Assembly: GCF_029784135.1 (NCBI RefSeq)
Contig: NC_073744.1
Location: 106,880,266 to 106,944,265 of the forward strand
Reading direction: 5' to 3'
DNA from: Toxorhynchites rutilus septentrionalis
Taxonomy: Eukaryota > Arthropoda > Insecta > Diptera > Culicidae
Length of the DNA stretch: 64,000 nt
Each line of letters opens with the position of its first letter. The first letter of the stretch is position 1. Below are positions 21,001 to 31,415 of the stretch, one piece after another. Both the position numbers and the translations under genes were made by a program. The notes beneath the pieces are model-generated. The model was not told the DNA's origin, did no database searches, and saw nothing but the letters and a program-made list of their open reading frames with translations.

Positions 21001-21576
21001 GAAGATTGGAAAATGATCGCTTCCGCAAGTATCATCGTGGATGTTCCAAGAAAGTTTTGAAGATAGTTTGTCTGATACTATAGTGAGATCGATGGCTGAA
21101 GTAGTACCAGAATAATGGATTCTGGTGTGTTGGCCGTTGTTAAGAAGGAGAAGAGAATGGTCGGATATGAAATCCTCAATGATGGATCCTTTTCGATCGA
21201 GGTATGCACCTCCCCAGGCGTATGAGTGGGCGTTGAAATCACCCATAAGCATGATTGGGGCGGGAAGTTGGGCGAACAGATGGTCCAGTTGGCCGCGTAG
21301 AGTGTTTGGATCGGAATCATTAGTGATGTAGATGCTAACGACGGTGATTGGAAAGGGGTTTTTAATGCGCACTACCACTGCCTGAAGATCAGTGGTAATG
21401 GGAAGAAGATCATGTGGAGTGCCATCTTTGATTGCGATTGCAACTCCGTTTTTTGAGGGGTTGGGACCCTCTTTGAAATATGTGATATATTTTGAGATGA
21501 AGTGTTTATCGAAGTTGTTTGGAGTCATAGTTTCTTGAAGGGCTATGACTGTGGGATTAGAGTTTGAAATAAGCAT
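18028..21576 (-). CDS. LINE copy B ORF2: endonuclease-RT-RNase H
   Basis: An intact 1182-residue polyprotein, same length as in copies A and 4. The catalytic landmarks are all kept: GDFNAHSYAWGG and SDHFPIF (endonuclease), LDLSKAFDRAW and YADD (RT), and YTDGS, SAEAFAL, FSDSAS and WVPGHSGIRGN (RNase H). The C-terminal Cys/His motif is also present. It differs from copy A at a small number of residues, for example K for E in TAKEF near residue 235 and D for E in WDDRLN near the C-terminus. The 140-bp gap from ORF1 is identical in layout. Confidence 0.95.
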   Translation of the reverse strand: MLISNSNPTVIALQETMTPNNFDKHFISKYITYFKEGPNPSKNGVAIAIKDGTPHDLLPITTDLQAVVVRIKNPFPITVVSIYITNDSDPNTLRGQLDHLFAQLPAPIMLMGDFNAHSYAWGGAYLDRKGSIIEDFISDHSLLLLNNGQHTRIHYSGTTSAIDLTIVSDKLSSKLSWNIHDDTCGSDHFPIFTSFGQTSPEFSTRPRWKFEYADWAGYQFDIENRLSAKRDWTAKEFSKVVLEVAMVHIPRTSGIPGRKCVPWWSPELKAAIKGRRKALRKLRKAHPDSPLRPTLLAEFQRARKEAKTAINTAKHNSWVKFVSEINPNASTKDLWSKIGRLHGKKRSKEYNLLINGQYTNDRKIIAEAFGDFFASASSNQNYDQTFLTHKTECERIPIDFHTDVEFDFNKNLSLKELDWVLNKVKQGSTGPDDISYPMLKNLPHLGKKALLKLLNKVWDSGTLPSCWKEGLMICIPKPDMNNHLLDNFRPITLLSCVGKVLEKMVNRRLTTFLESNKLIDPRQFAFRAGKGTEDCLVAIEKILDDATEKLHHIDIVSLDLSKAFDRAWRYPVLKSLFDWGIRGRLGLFVKSFLENRSFKTVINNHQSSLKIPENGFPQGSALSPTLFNIAMQSLFEIIPDHIKVIVYADDITLISTSCFGLIQRKRLQKTLDSIQNWALKTGFKISPEKSKHIHIGKALRRRTYLQLNKIPIPTMRTLKILGVTFDKKLNFLSHSQKTKIATRKKLNIIKSIAGNLASGHRKTLLNVVNVWLVPQILYGIGTFSRGGDRVLNTIQPIYNKAIRLAIGAFPTSPTLAVMAESGQLPFTHLVTKAITNKAIRHLSLPENDHNVPLIHRAKTWFKNLTNKDLPDICERSSATGRNWNVKPPNINLELLKTVRAGDPSPKVKACFNNLVASNFQINHQVYTDGSVSADGVGCGIFESRYTGSFSLPPQCSIFSAEAFALLIATQECTHEFLPTTIFSDSASCLHDLLSGNSKHPWIKQTEEAASNKNISFCWVPGHSGIRGNTAADILAGKGSKIDPPDMPCPPSDIIRWVKQQVRESWDIGWINSRPTHLHKIKNSTLPWDDRLNSRERQVLTRLRIGHTNFTHSHLFCRAEKPQCACNEAPVSVSHLLLECQHTKDARARHNIGQSLRDILSRDETQETNLIAFLKETDFFGKI

Positions 21577-21716
21577 TTTCAGTTCTAGAATATTTCGTCG
21601 GATACTTCTGATGTTCCATTGTATCCCGAATTTCTGTGTTGGAGTGAATGTGTTGGTGTTTTTAACTCTAATTCCTAAGTCTTAATTGTGTGTATGTTTG
21701 AACTATTCAAAGAGAA

Positions 21717-23156
21717 TTAGTTCGATGGTCCTTTACCCTTGGAAAGAGAAGCTTTCTTTGAGGTATTGGTGTTGTTTTTGTTTGGTGTAGAAGTCTTTGG
21801 AGTGTTTGTTGTGTTTGTGTTGTTTTTTGTTGAATGTGCGTTGCTGTTGTTGTTATTGTTGTTTTTTGTTTGATGTGTGTTGTTGTTGTTGTTGTTGTTG
21901 TTGTTTTCTGTTGGGGTTGTATTGTTATTTGTTGTTGGTGTCTGTCTTTGTTCATTCTTAGTTCTTTTCTTGTCCTTGTTTGTTTGGGTCTCATCTTCAG
22001 ATTTTTGATCTGACTCTGAGGATGATCCTTTAGTTATTTTTCTTTTGTTTTTGTTTTTGTTTGGAACATCAGACGTGTCCATAGAAATGACTGATTCGCT
22101 TTCGGATTCAGTTGATGAACTACCAGTTGTTGAATCTGTCATGGTTGTATCGAATGTAGTGTCAATTGGGGGGGTGCTTTCGCGACTAGAAGTGGCCGAA
22201 GCGGCCGAGGCGCAGTTACATTTGCAGTTGCAGCTGGGTGCTGGCTTTTGCAAGTTGGAAAGTCTGTCTTGCAGAACACTTGCGAATGTTGGAGCATTGT
22301 TTTGAAGTTGCAGCTGTTCCTTTGCCTCTTTGTATGAGATTCCATTGTCGATTCTTATTCTGGTGATTTTATTTTCGGTTTGCCATACGGGACAATTCCT
22401 ACTAGAAGAGGAGTGGTTCCCTTGGCAGTTGACACAAAAAGCTGAAGCATCGCATACTTTGTTTGCGTCTGTTTGTTGTTCCGGATGTTCATGGCCGCAG
22501 TTTCTGCAAAGCGGATTTTCGCGTTTGCATCGCTTGTTCGTATGTCCAAATTTGTAGCACTTGTAGCATTGCATGGGATTGGGATAAAAATTTCTAGTCC
22601 CGGCTCGAATGAACCCAAAGTAAATAAAATTGGGAACGACAGTTCCGCGAATGGTCAATATTAAAGTGGCCGTTGGCACAACAATGTTGTTGTCCTTTCT
22701 GGTGATGCGTTTGACGCCGATCACACCTTGAGCGGTGAGTTCTTTCACCAGTTCGGATTCCGGAAGGTCGATAACTTCGCGGCAAGTCACAACGCATTTG
22801 CGTTGGTTTAAAGTTGGGTGGAAGATCACTTCTACAGGAGTATTATCAATCAGTTTGGTAATCGAAAGTAACTTACCGACTGTATCCTCATCCCTGGTTG
22901 TCAAGATGTACTGGAGTTTCTTTTTATCATCTCGCTGTGGTTTGGCGCTGTTGAATTTTTTTACAACTGCCTTGATGGTATTGCTGACTGTGAAGGGGTT
23001 TGTTGGAAGCACCTTGTCTCCTGTGGCTCTCAGAAGCAGTATCTGGAGATTACCGTTCGAGGGGTCCGCCCATAGTGGAGCGGTGGCTTCGGTGGGCCTG
23101 CCCTCATAGAAATTTGTAGCCCGGCCTCCCGGAGGCCCGGAGCTACTTGAAGCCAT
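21717..23156 (-). CDS. LINE copy B ORF1: Gag-like zinc-knuckle protein
   Basis: A 479-residue intact ORF1 protein with the same three zinc knuckles (first one CYKCYKFGHTNKRC) and the same Asn/Thr/Lys-rich tail. It has nine consecutive Asn codons where copy A has six, which accounts for the length difference. A perfect inverted repeat (TGACTATA/TATAGTCA, 23166-23188) precedes the start codon. A second hairpin lies within the first dozen codons. Confidence 0.92.
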   Translation of the reverse strand: MASSSSGPPGGRATNFYEGRPTEATAPLWADPSNGNLQILLLRATGDKVLPTNPFTVSNTIKAVVKKFNSAKPQRDDKKKLQYILTTRDEDTVGKLLSITKLIDNTPVEVIFHPTLNQRKCVVTCREVIDLPESELVKELTAQGVIGVKRITRKDNNIVVPTATLILTIRGTVVPNFIYFGFIRAGTRNFYPNPMQCYKCYKFGHTNKRCKRENPLCRNCGHEHPEQQTDANKVCDASAFCVNCQGNHSSSSRNCPVWQTENKITRIRIDNGISYKEAKEQLQLQNNAPTFASVLQDRLSNLQKPAPSCNCKCNCASAASATSSRESTPPIDTTFDTTMTDSTTGSSSTESESESVISMDTSDVPNKNKNKRKITKGSSSESDQKSEDETQTNKDKKRTKNEQRQTPTTNNNTTPTENNNNNNNNNTHQTKNNNNNNSNAHSTKNNTNTTNTPKTSTPNKNNTNTSKKASLSKGKGPSN

Positions 23157-23708
23157 GCTTCTGCTTGACTATACCTAGGTTATAGTCAGCAGGTACGGAT
23201 ATGAAATCACTAAAATTCCTTATTGGGAGATATTCACTAAGGGGTATGTTCCCAGAAAATTACACTTTGTTCTAGTAAAGCACTTTGAAAAGCCACCAAT
23301 GGGTGCGGAAAATTGCAAATCACACTTAATATAATAATTGCTTCCGTCACTTCACTTGCTTGTATGCGTGTTTTTCTTTTTAGATTTTATTTAATAATAA
23401 ATATTCACTACACTACAATATAACTGGCAACACTGCCCGAAAGAAAAAGGGGGCGTGGCGTCGGTGACGCCGAAAAAGCGCGCGCTTTTTCCGGCAAGCC
23501 GGTGAGCGCCCGCTCTCCACGGTCGAAGCGAGCTATTGCCTTTTCCCGCTCTCCTTCTGCTGTCACCTTAAAACTTATTCTAACAAATCTCCTTCCACAA
23601 TCGCCAGGGGGAACGTCCCAGTCCGCTGTCCAGAAACGCCAAAACTCCGAGCTGCTGAAAGAAAAATCGACCTTCTCGGTCGGAGGTTAAAATCAGTGTG
23701 TGTCTCAC

Positions 23709-26700
23709 CACCAGAATATCGCTTAAGTATGCTTTTTGTGTGTGATTGAATCGAGAGAAGGTGTGGTTTACGATGGCAATTTGGAAGGCAAACTAGAGAG
23801 GAATGAACTCTCTGAGCTCAGAACTTTCGACGACTGAGCAATAATCGATTGCGGGCGCATACAATATTGGATACGGAAATATCCTACTGATGGGGAAGAA
23901 TAATCTTCTGAAGCTATCCTGTTAATTGCGATTGATTGAAAAACCACAAAACCAAATGTATTTGGTCACAGTGTTACATGGATAGAAAACATTCAATTAA
24001 ACTCTTTCACATGAATATATTTTGAAAATTCCCAAAGGAACTGGCAGATTATTTTCAGTAACGATTAGATATTTCCACATTTTCCTCGATACTGGAAGCC
24101 CACCAGTGGTTAATGCCAACTCGATAACCACCTGTTAATAGCACTTGATTGAAATATATTTGGTCACAGTGTTACATGGATAGAAAACATTCAATTAAAC
24201 TCTTTCACATGAATATATTTTGAAAATTCCCAAAGGAACTGGCAGATTATTTTCCAGCAATGATTAGATCTTTCCGGAACTTTCTCGATGCTGAATGGCA
24301 TCCTAACGGAAAGAGTTCTGCGCGTGTATGCGTCGATCCTTCGCCGTCCACCTCCTCCAGCACGTTAGGCAACGATGTTGTCTTGTCGATGTCCTCACGA
24401 AAAATGAATGTGTCTCACCACCAGAATATCGCTTAAGTATGCTTTTTGTGTGTGATTGAATCGAGAGAAGGTGTGGTTTACGATGGCAATTTGGAAGGCA
24501 AACTAGAGGGGAATGAACTCTCTGAGCTCAGAACTTTCGGCGACTGAGCAATAATCGATTGCGGGCGCATACAATATTGGATACGAAAATATCCTACTGA
24601 TGGGGAAGAATAATCTTCTGAAGCTATCCTGTTAATTGCGATTGATTGAAAAACCACAAAACCAAATGTATTTGGTCACAGTGTTACATGGATAGAAAAC
24701 ATTCAATTAAATTCTTTCACATGAATATATTTTGAAAATACCCAAAGGAACTGGCAGATTATTTTCAGTAACGATTAGTTATTTCCACATTTTCCTCGTT
24801 ACTGGAAGCCCACCAGTGGTTAATGCCAACTCGATAACCACCTGTTAATAGCACTTGATTGAAACATATTTGGTCACAGTGTTACATGGATAGAAAACAT
24901 TCAATTTAACTCTTTCACATGAATATATTTTGAAAATTCCCAAAGGAACTGGCAGATTATTTTCCAGCAATGATTAGATCTTTCCGGAACTTTCTCGATG
25001 CTGAATGGCATCCTAACGGAAAGAGTTCTGCGCGTGTATGTGTCGATCCTTCGCCGTCCACCTCCTCCAGCACGTTAGGCAACGATGTTGTCTTGTCGAT
25101 GTCCTCACGAAAAATGAATGTGTCTCACCACCAGAATATCGCTTAAGTATGCTTTTTGTGTGTGATTGAATCGAGAGAAGGTGTGGTTTACGATGGCAAT
25201 TTGGAAGGCAAACTAGAGAGGAATGAACTCTCTGAGCTCAGAACTTTCGACGACTGAGCAATAATCGATTGCGGGCGCATACAATATTGGATACGGAAAT
25301 ATCCTACTGATGGGGAAGAATAATCTTCTGAAGCTATCCTGTTAATTGCGATTGATTGAAAAACCACAAAACCAAATGTATTTGGTCACAGTGTTACATG
25401 GATAGAAAACATTCAATTAAACTCTTTCACATGAATATATTTTGAAAATTCCCAAAGGAACTGGCAGATTATTTTCCAGCAATGATTAGATCTTTCCGGA
25501 ACTTTCTCGATGCTGAATGGCATCCTAACGGAAAGAGTTCTGCGCGTGTATGTGTCGATCCTTCGCCGTCCACCTCCTCCAGCACGTTAGGCAACGATGT
25601 TGTCTTGTCGATGTCCTCACGAAAAGTGAATGTGTCTCACCACCAGAATATCGCTTAAGTATGCTTTTTGTGTGTGATTGAATCGAGAGAAGGTGTGGTT
25701 TACGATGGCAATTTGGAAGGCAAACTAGAGAGGAATGAACTCTCTGAGCTCAGAACTTTCGACGACTGAGCAATAATCGATTGCGGGCGCATACAATATT
25801 GGATACGGAAATATCCTACTGATGGGGAAGAATAATCTTCTGAAGCTATCCTGTTAATTGCGATTGATTGAAAAACCACAAAACCAAATGTATTTGGTCA
25901 CAGTGTTACATGGATAGAAAACATTCAATTAAACTCTTTCACATGAATATATTTTGAAAATTCCCAAAGGAACTGGCAGATTATTTTCAGTAACGATTAG
26001 ATATTTCCACATTTTCCTCGATACTGGAAGCCCACCAGTGGTTAATGCCAACTCGATAACCACCTGTTAATAGCACTTGATTGAAATATATTTGGTCACA
26101 GTGTTACATGGATAGAAAACATTCAATTAAACTCTTTCACATGAATATATTTTGAAAATTCCCAAAGGAACTGGCAGATTATTTTCCAGCAATGATTAGA
26201 TCTTTCCGGAACTTTCTCGATGCTGAATGGCATCCTAACGGAAAGAGTTCTGCGCGTGTATGCGTCGATCCTTCGCCGTCCACCTCCTCCAGCACGTTAG
26301 GCAACGATGTTGTCTTGTCGATGTCCTCACGAAAAGTGAATGTGTCTCACCACCAGAATATCGCTTAAGTATGCTTTTTGTGTGTGATTGAATCGAGAGA
26401 AGGTGTGGTTTACGATGGCAATTTGGAAGGCAAACTAGAGAGGAATGAACTCTCTGAGCTCAGAACTTTCGACGACTGAGCAATAATCGATTGCGGGCGC
26501 ATACAATATTGGATACGGAAATATCCTACTGATGGGGAAGAATAATCTTCTGAAGCTATCCTGTTAATTGCGATTGATTGAAAAACCACAAAACCAAATG
26601 TATTTGGTCACAGTGTTACATGGATAGAAAACATTCAATTAAACTCTTTCACATGAATATATTTTGAAAATTCCCAAAGGAACTGGCAGATTATTTTCAG

Positions 26701-29630
26701 TAACGATTAGATATTTCCACATTTTCCTCGATACTGGAAGCCCACCAGTGGTTAATGCCAACTCGATAACCACCTGTTAATAGCACTTGATTGAAATATA
26801 TTTGGTCACAGTGTTACATGGATAGAAAACATTCAATTAAACTCTTTCACATGAATATATTTTGAAAATTCCCAAAGGAACTGGCAGATTATTTTCCAGC
26901 AATGATTAGATCTTTCCGGAACTTTCTCGATGCTGAATGGCATCCTAACGGAAAGAGTTCTGCGCGTGTATGCGTCGATCCTTCGCCGTCCACCTCCTCC
27001 AGCACGTTAGGCAACGATGTTGTCTTGTCGATGTCCTCACGAAAAATGAATGTGTCTCACCACCAGAATATCGCTTAAGTATGCTTTTTGTGTGTGATTG
27101 AATCGAGAGAAGGTGTGGTTTACGATGGCAATTTGGAAGGCAAACTAGAGGGGAATGAACTCTCTGAGCTCAGAACTTTCGGCGACTGAGCAATAATCGA
27201 TTGCGGGCGCATACAATATTGGATACGAAAATATCCTACTGATGGGGAAGAATAATCTTCTGAAGCTATCCTGTTAATTGCGATTGATTGAAAAACCACA
27301 AAACCAAATGTATTTGGTCACAGTGTTACATGGATAGAAAACATTCAATTAAATTCTTTCACATGAATATATTTTGAAAATACCCAAAGGAACTGGCAGA
27401 TTATTTTCAGTAACGATTAGTTATTTCCACATTTTCCTCGTTACTGGAAGCCCACCAGTGGTTAATGCCAACTCGATAACCACCTGTTAATAGCACTTGA
27501 TTGAAACATATTTGGTCACAGTGTTACATGGATAGAAAACATTCAATTAAACTCTTTCACATGAATATATTTTGAAAATTCCCAAAGGAACTGGCAGATT
27601 ATTTTCCAGCAATGATTAGATCTTTCCGGAACTTTCTCGATGCTGAATGGCATCCTAACGGAAAGAGTTCTGCGCGTGTATGCGTCGATCCTTCGCCGTC
27701 CACCTCCTCCAGCACGTTAGGCAACGATGTTGTCTTGTCGATGTCCTCACGAAAAGTGAATGTGTCTCACCACCAGAATATCGCTTAAGTATGCTTTTTG
27801 TGTGTGATTGAATCGAGAGAAGGTGTGGTTTACGATGGCAATTTGGAAGGCAAACTAGAGAGGAATGAACTCTCTGAGCTCAGAACTTTCGACGACTGAG
27901 CAATAATCGATTGCGGGCGCATACAATATTGGATACGGAAATATCCTACTGATGGGGAAGAATAATCTTCTGAAGCTATCCTGTTAATTGCGATTGATTG
28001 AAAAACCACAAAACCAAATGTATTTGGTCACAGTGTTACATGGATAGAAAACATTCAATTAAACTCTTTCACATGAATATATTTTGAAAATTCCCAAAGG
28101 AACTGGCAGATTATTTTCAGTAACGATTAGTTATTTCCACATTTTCCTCGTTACTGGAAGCCCACCAGTGGTTAATGCCAACTCGATAACCACCTGTTAA
28201 TAGCACTTGATTGAAACATATTTGGTCACAGTGTTACATGGATAGAAAACATTCAATTAAACTCTTTCACATGAATATATTTTGAAAATTCCCAAAGGAA
28301 CTGGCAGATTATTTTCCAGCAATGATTAGATCTTTCCGGAACTTTCTCGATGCTGAATGGCATCCTAACGGAAAGAGTTCTGCGCGTGTATGTGTCGATC
28401 CTTCGCCGTCCACCTCCTCCAGCACGTTAGGCAACGATGTTGTCTTGTCGATGTCCTCACGAAAAATGAATGTGTCTCACCACCAGAATATCGCTTAAGT
28501 ATGCTTTTTGTGTGTGATTGAATCGAGAGAAGGTGTGGTTTACGATGGCAATTTGGAAGGCAAACTAGAGGGGAATGAACTCTCTGAGCTCGGAACTTTC
28601 GGCGACTGAGCAATAATCGATTGCGGGCGCATACAATATTGGATACGGAAATATCCTACTGATGGGGAAGAATAATCTTCTGAAGCTATCCTGTTAATTG
28701 CGATTGATTGAAAAACCACAAAACCAAATGTATTTGGTCACAGTGTTACATGGATAGAAAACATTCAATTAAACTCTTTCACATGAATATATTTTGAAAA
28801 TTCCCAAAGGAACTGGCAGATTATTTTCAGTAACGATTAGTTATTTCCACATTTTCCTCGTTACTGGAAGCCCACCAGTGGTTAATGCCAACTCGATAAC
28901 CACCTGTTAATAGCACTTGATTGAAACATATTTGGTCACAGTGTTACATGGATAGAAAACATTCAATTAAACTCTTTCACATGAATATATTTTGAAAATT
29001 CCCAAAGGAACTGGCAGATTATTTTCCAGCAATGATTAGATCTTTCCGGAACTTTCTCGATGCTGAATGGCATCCTAACGGAAAGAGTTCTGCGCGTGTA
29101 TGTGTCGATCCTTCGCCGTCCACCTCCTCCAGCACGTTAGGCAACGATGTTGTCTTGTCGATGTCCTCACGAAAAATGAATGTGTCTCACCACCAGAATA
29201 TCGCTTAAGTATGCTTTTTGTGTGTGATTGAATCGAGAGAAGGTGTGGTTTACGATGGCAATTTGGAAGGCAAGCTAGAGGGGAATGAACTCTCTGAGCT
29301 CGGAACTTTCGGCGACTGAGCAATAATCGATTGCGGGCGCATACAATATTGGATACGGAAATATCCTACTGATGGGGAAGAATAATCTTCTGAAGCTATC
29401 CTGTTAATTGCGATTGATTGAAAAACCACAAAACCAAATGTATTTGGTCACAGTGTTACATGGATAGAAAACATTCAATTAAACTCTTTCACATGAATAT
29501 ATTTTGAAAATTCCCAAAGGAACTGGCAGATTATTTTCAGTAACGATTAGATATTTCCACATTTTCCTCGATACTGGAAGCCCACCAGTGGTTAATGCCA
29601 ACTCGATAACCACCTGTTAATAGCCGCGCG
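23709..29630. repeat. Tandem array in U, part after LINE B
   Basis: Long-unit anchors lie near 24317, 25027, 25537, 26251, 26961, 27667, 28377 and 29087. The first four reproduce the spacings and variants of 15207-17141, so the array repeats at about 2.64 kb once LINE B is removed. The end at 29537-29630 passes into short modules and then into the promoter arm. No gene is present; the minus-strand 82-codon ORFs recur by repetition. Confidence 0.9.
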
Positions 29631-29815
29631 TGTATGTGTGTGTAGCGATGTCTTCCCAGGGAACCGTTTGTGGCATCACTCTCCTCCTGATAGATTCCCT
29701 TCTGGCCTAGGGTGCACAAACAGGCTCTTGGTGACACCGTTCATCCGCGCTTTCATGATAAATAAAGAGCTTCACCGCAACAGCGACAACATGCTCCAAT
29801 CGCTGTTCAATTAGA

Positions 29816-29850
29816 ACTGAGTGGATTTCCGAGCGCCGCTCGCTTATATA
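29816..29850 (-). promoter_or_regulatory. Internal TATA/initiator promoter of element U
   Basis: TATATAAG (29850-29843, minus) and TCAGT (29820-29816) are separated by the same 32-nt distance seen in the sister elements. Transcription would be directed leftwards into the array. Confidence 0.6.
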
Positions 29851-30104
29851 CCGATTGGTGATTTCAATAGCCTATTTTGATAGCAAATTTAAGACTATTG
29901 AAACATGTTTTTGGATCAGAAAGTAACAAGTATAGAACGCGTAGACATTTTATCTTTCGAATGAAGTGTTTATCATACCATTTCGTTCAGTTTTTTAGGA
30001 GCTATTAACGCTCAAAATCTCGGTCTCCGGCGTAACGCTTTCGTTTTCGAAACTTTGATTTTACACCCCGGTATAGAAATGAAAGACGTAGTCCTACGTC
30101 AAAA

Positions 30105-30760
30105 TGAATGTGTCTCACCACCAGAATATCGCTTAAGTATGCTTTTTGTGTGTGATTGAATCGAGAGAAGGTGTGGTTTACGATGGCAATTTGGAAGGCA
30201 AACTAGAGGGGAATGAACTCTCTGAGCTCGGAACTTTCGGCGACTGAGCAATAATCGATTGCGGGCGCATACAATATTGGATACGGAAATATCCTACTGA
30301 TGGGGAAGAATAATCTTCTGAAGCTATCCTGTTAATTGCGATTGTTTGAAAAACCACAAAACCAAATGTATTTGGTCACAGTGTTACATTGATAGAAAAC
30401 ATTCAATTAAACTCTTTCACATGAATATATTTTGAAAATTCCCAAAGGAACTGGCAGATTATTTTCAGTAACGATTAGTTATTTCCACATTTTCCTCGAT
30501 ACTGGAAGCCCACCAGTGGTTAATGCCAACTCGATAACCACCTGTTAATAGCACTTGATTGAAATATATTTGGTCACAGTGTTACATGGATAGAAAACAT
30601 TCAATTAAACTCTTTCACATGAATATATTTTGAAAATTCCCAAAGGAACTGGCAGATTATTTTCAGTAACGATTAGATATTTCCACATTTTCCTCGATAC
30701 TGGAAGCCCACCAGTGGTTAATGTCAACTCGATAACCACCTGTTAATAGCCGCGCGTGTA
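30105..30760. repeat. Tandem units in the left arm of W
   Basis: The sequence resumes the unit cut by U (TGAATGTGTCTCACC) and continues through one long-unit remainder and two short modules before entering the promoter arm at about 30740. It carries no gene. Confidence 0.85.
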
Positions 30761-30941
30761 TGTGTGTGTAGCGATGTCTTCCCAGGGAACCGTTTGTGGC
30801 ATCACTCTCCTCCTGATAGATTCCCTTCTGGCCTAGGGTGCACAAACAGGCTCTTGGTGACACCGTTCATCCGCGCTTTCATGATAAATAAAGAGCTTCA
30901 CCGCAACAGCGACAACATGCTCCAATCGCTGTTCAATTAGA

Positions 30942-30976
30942 ACTGAGTGGATTTCCGAGCGCCGCTCGCTTATATA
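30942..30976 (-). promoter_or_regulatory. Internal TATA/initiator promoter of element W
   Basis: CTTATATA (30969-30976, plus) is TATATAAG on the minus strand. ACTGA at 30942-30946 is the initiator TCAGT. Spacing is 32 nt, as in the sister elements. Confidence 0.6.
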
Positions 30977-31415
30977 CCGATTGGTGATTTCAATAGCCTG
31001 TTTTGAAAGCAATTTTAAGACTATTGAAACAAGTTTTTGGATCAAAAAGTAACAAGTATATAACGCGTAGACATTTTATCTTTCGAATGAAGTGTTTATC
31101 ATACCATTTCGTTCAGTTGTTTAGGAGCTATTAACGCTCAAAATCTCGGTCTCCGGCGTAACGCTTTCGTTTTCGAAACTTTGATTTTACACCCCGGTAT
31201 AGAAATGAAAGACGTAGTCCTACGTCAAAAAAAGTAACAAGTATATAACGCGTAGACATTTTATCTTTCGAATGAAGTGTTTATCATACCATTTCGTTCA
31301 GTTGTTTAGGAGCTATTAACGCTCAAAATCTCGGTCTCCGGCGTAACGCTTTCGTTTTCGAAACTTTGATTTTACACCCCGGTATAGAAATGAAAGACGT
31401 AGTCCTACGTCAAAA

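Larger units (their letters stand above)
17242..23698 (-). mobile_element. LINE copy B, full-length, both ORFs intact
   Basis: The insertion is bounded by a 10-bp TSD, TGTGTCTCAC, at 17232-17241 and 23699-23708, and is about 6.45 kb long. Minus-strand order: 5' end at about 23698, ORF1 23156-21717, ORF2 21576-18028, and a 3' UTR ending in the terminal hairpin (17269-17301) and a GAA-rich tail at 17242-17265. It lies inside a 710-bp repeat unit of U. A complete 5' end, intact ORFs and perfect TSD make it a recent and possibly active source copy. Confidence 0.95.
14309..30104 (-). mobile_element. Helentron-like element U, inserted in W
   Basis: The right terminus is at about 14309, with a hairpin at 14321-14341 and GACGTAGGACTA at 14350-14361. 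The left terminus is at about 30104, with GACGTAGTCCTACGTC at 30085-30100. The flanks rejoin to CGAAAAATGAATG, exactly the intact unit sequence found in neighbouring repeats, so the insertion point is a five-A tract. The body contains a 5'-truncated LINE tail, at least eleven long tandem units, and LINE copy B. The left arm (29630-30104) carries the promoter region and terminus. Confidence 0.75.
11469..31230 (-). mobile_element. Helentron-like element W, inserted in X
   Basis: The right terminus is at about 11469, with a hairpin at 11483-11503 and subterminal repeat at 11512-11523. The left terminus is at about 31230, with GACGTAGTCCTACGTC at 31211-31226. The flanks rejoin to TTTTTGGATCAAAAAGTAAC, the uninterrupted sequence seen in its sister copies, so W entered the A/T tract of X. 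The first 2.8 kb of W (11470-14308) matches the first 2.8 kb of X at an offset of 3782 bp almost base for base (I noticed one substitution, 8646 against 12428). This indicates a very recent copy or duplication. W is itself interrupted by U at 14309. Confidence 0.75.
7688..31415 (-). mobile_element. Helentron-like element X, outermost of a triple nest
   Basis: The right terminus lies at 7688 (T tract on the minus strand), with a hairpin at 7701-7721 (arms GGTTATA/TATAACC) and subterminal repeat GACGTAGGACTA at 7730-7741. The left terminus is at 31415, with the palindrome GACGTAGTCCTACGTC at 31396-31411. The element splits an RT gene (7541-7687 and 31416-32720), which proves it as an insertion, and the site is a run of Ts with no longer duplication. 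The body carries about 710-bp tandem units (8040-11190) and a promoter region, and is interrupted after 11468 by element W. There is no transposase or helicase ORF, so it would be non-autonomous. The Helentron assignment is inferred from subterminal repeats, a terminal hairpin, T-T insertion and tandem repeats. Confidence 0.75.

Noticed and set aside
7688..31415. Simple segmental duplication as sole explanation of X and W
   Set aside because: Each copy has its own pair of termini and the flanks rejoin to known empty sites, which favours insertion; duplication or assembly error cannot be fully excluded without reads.
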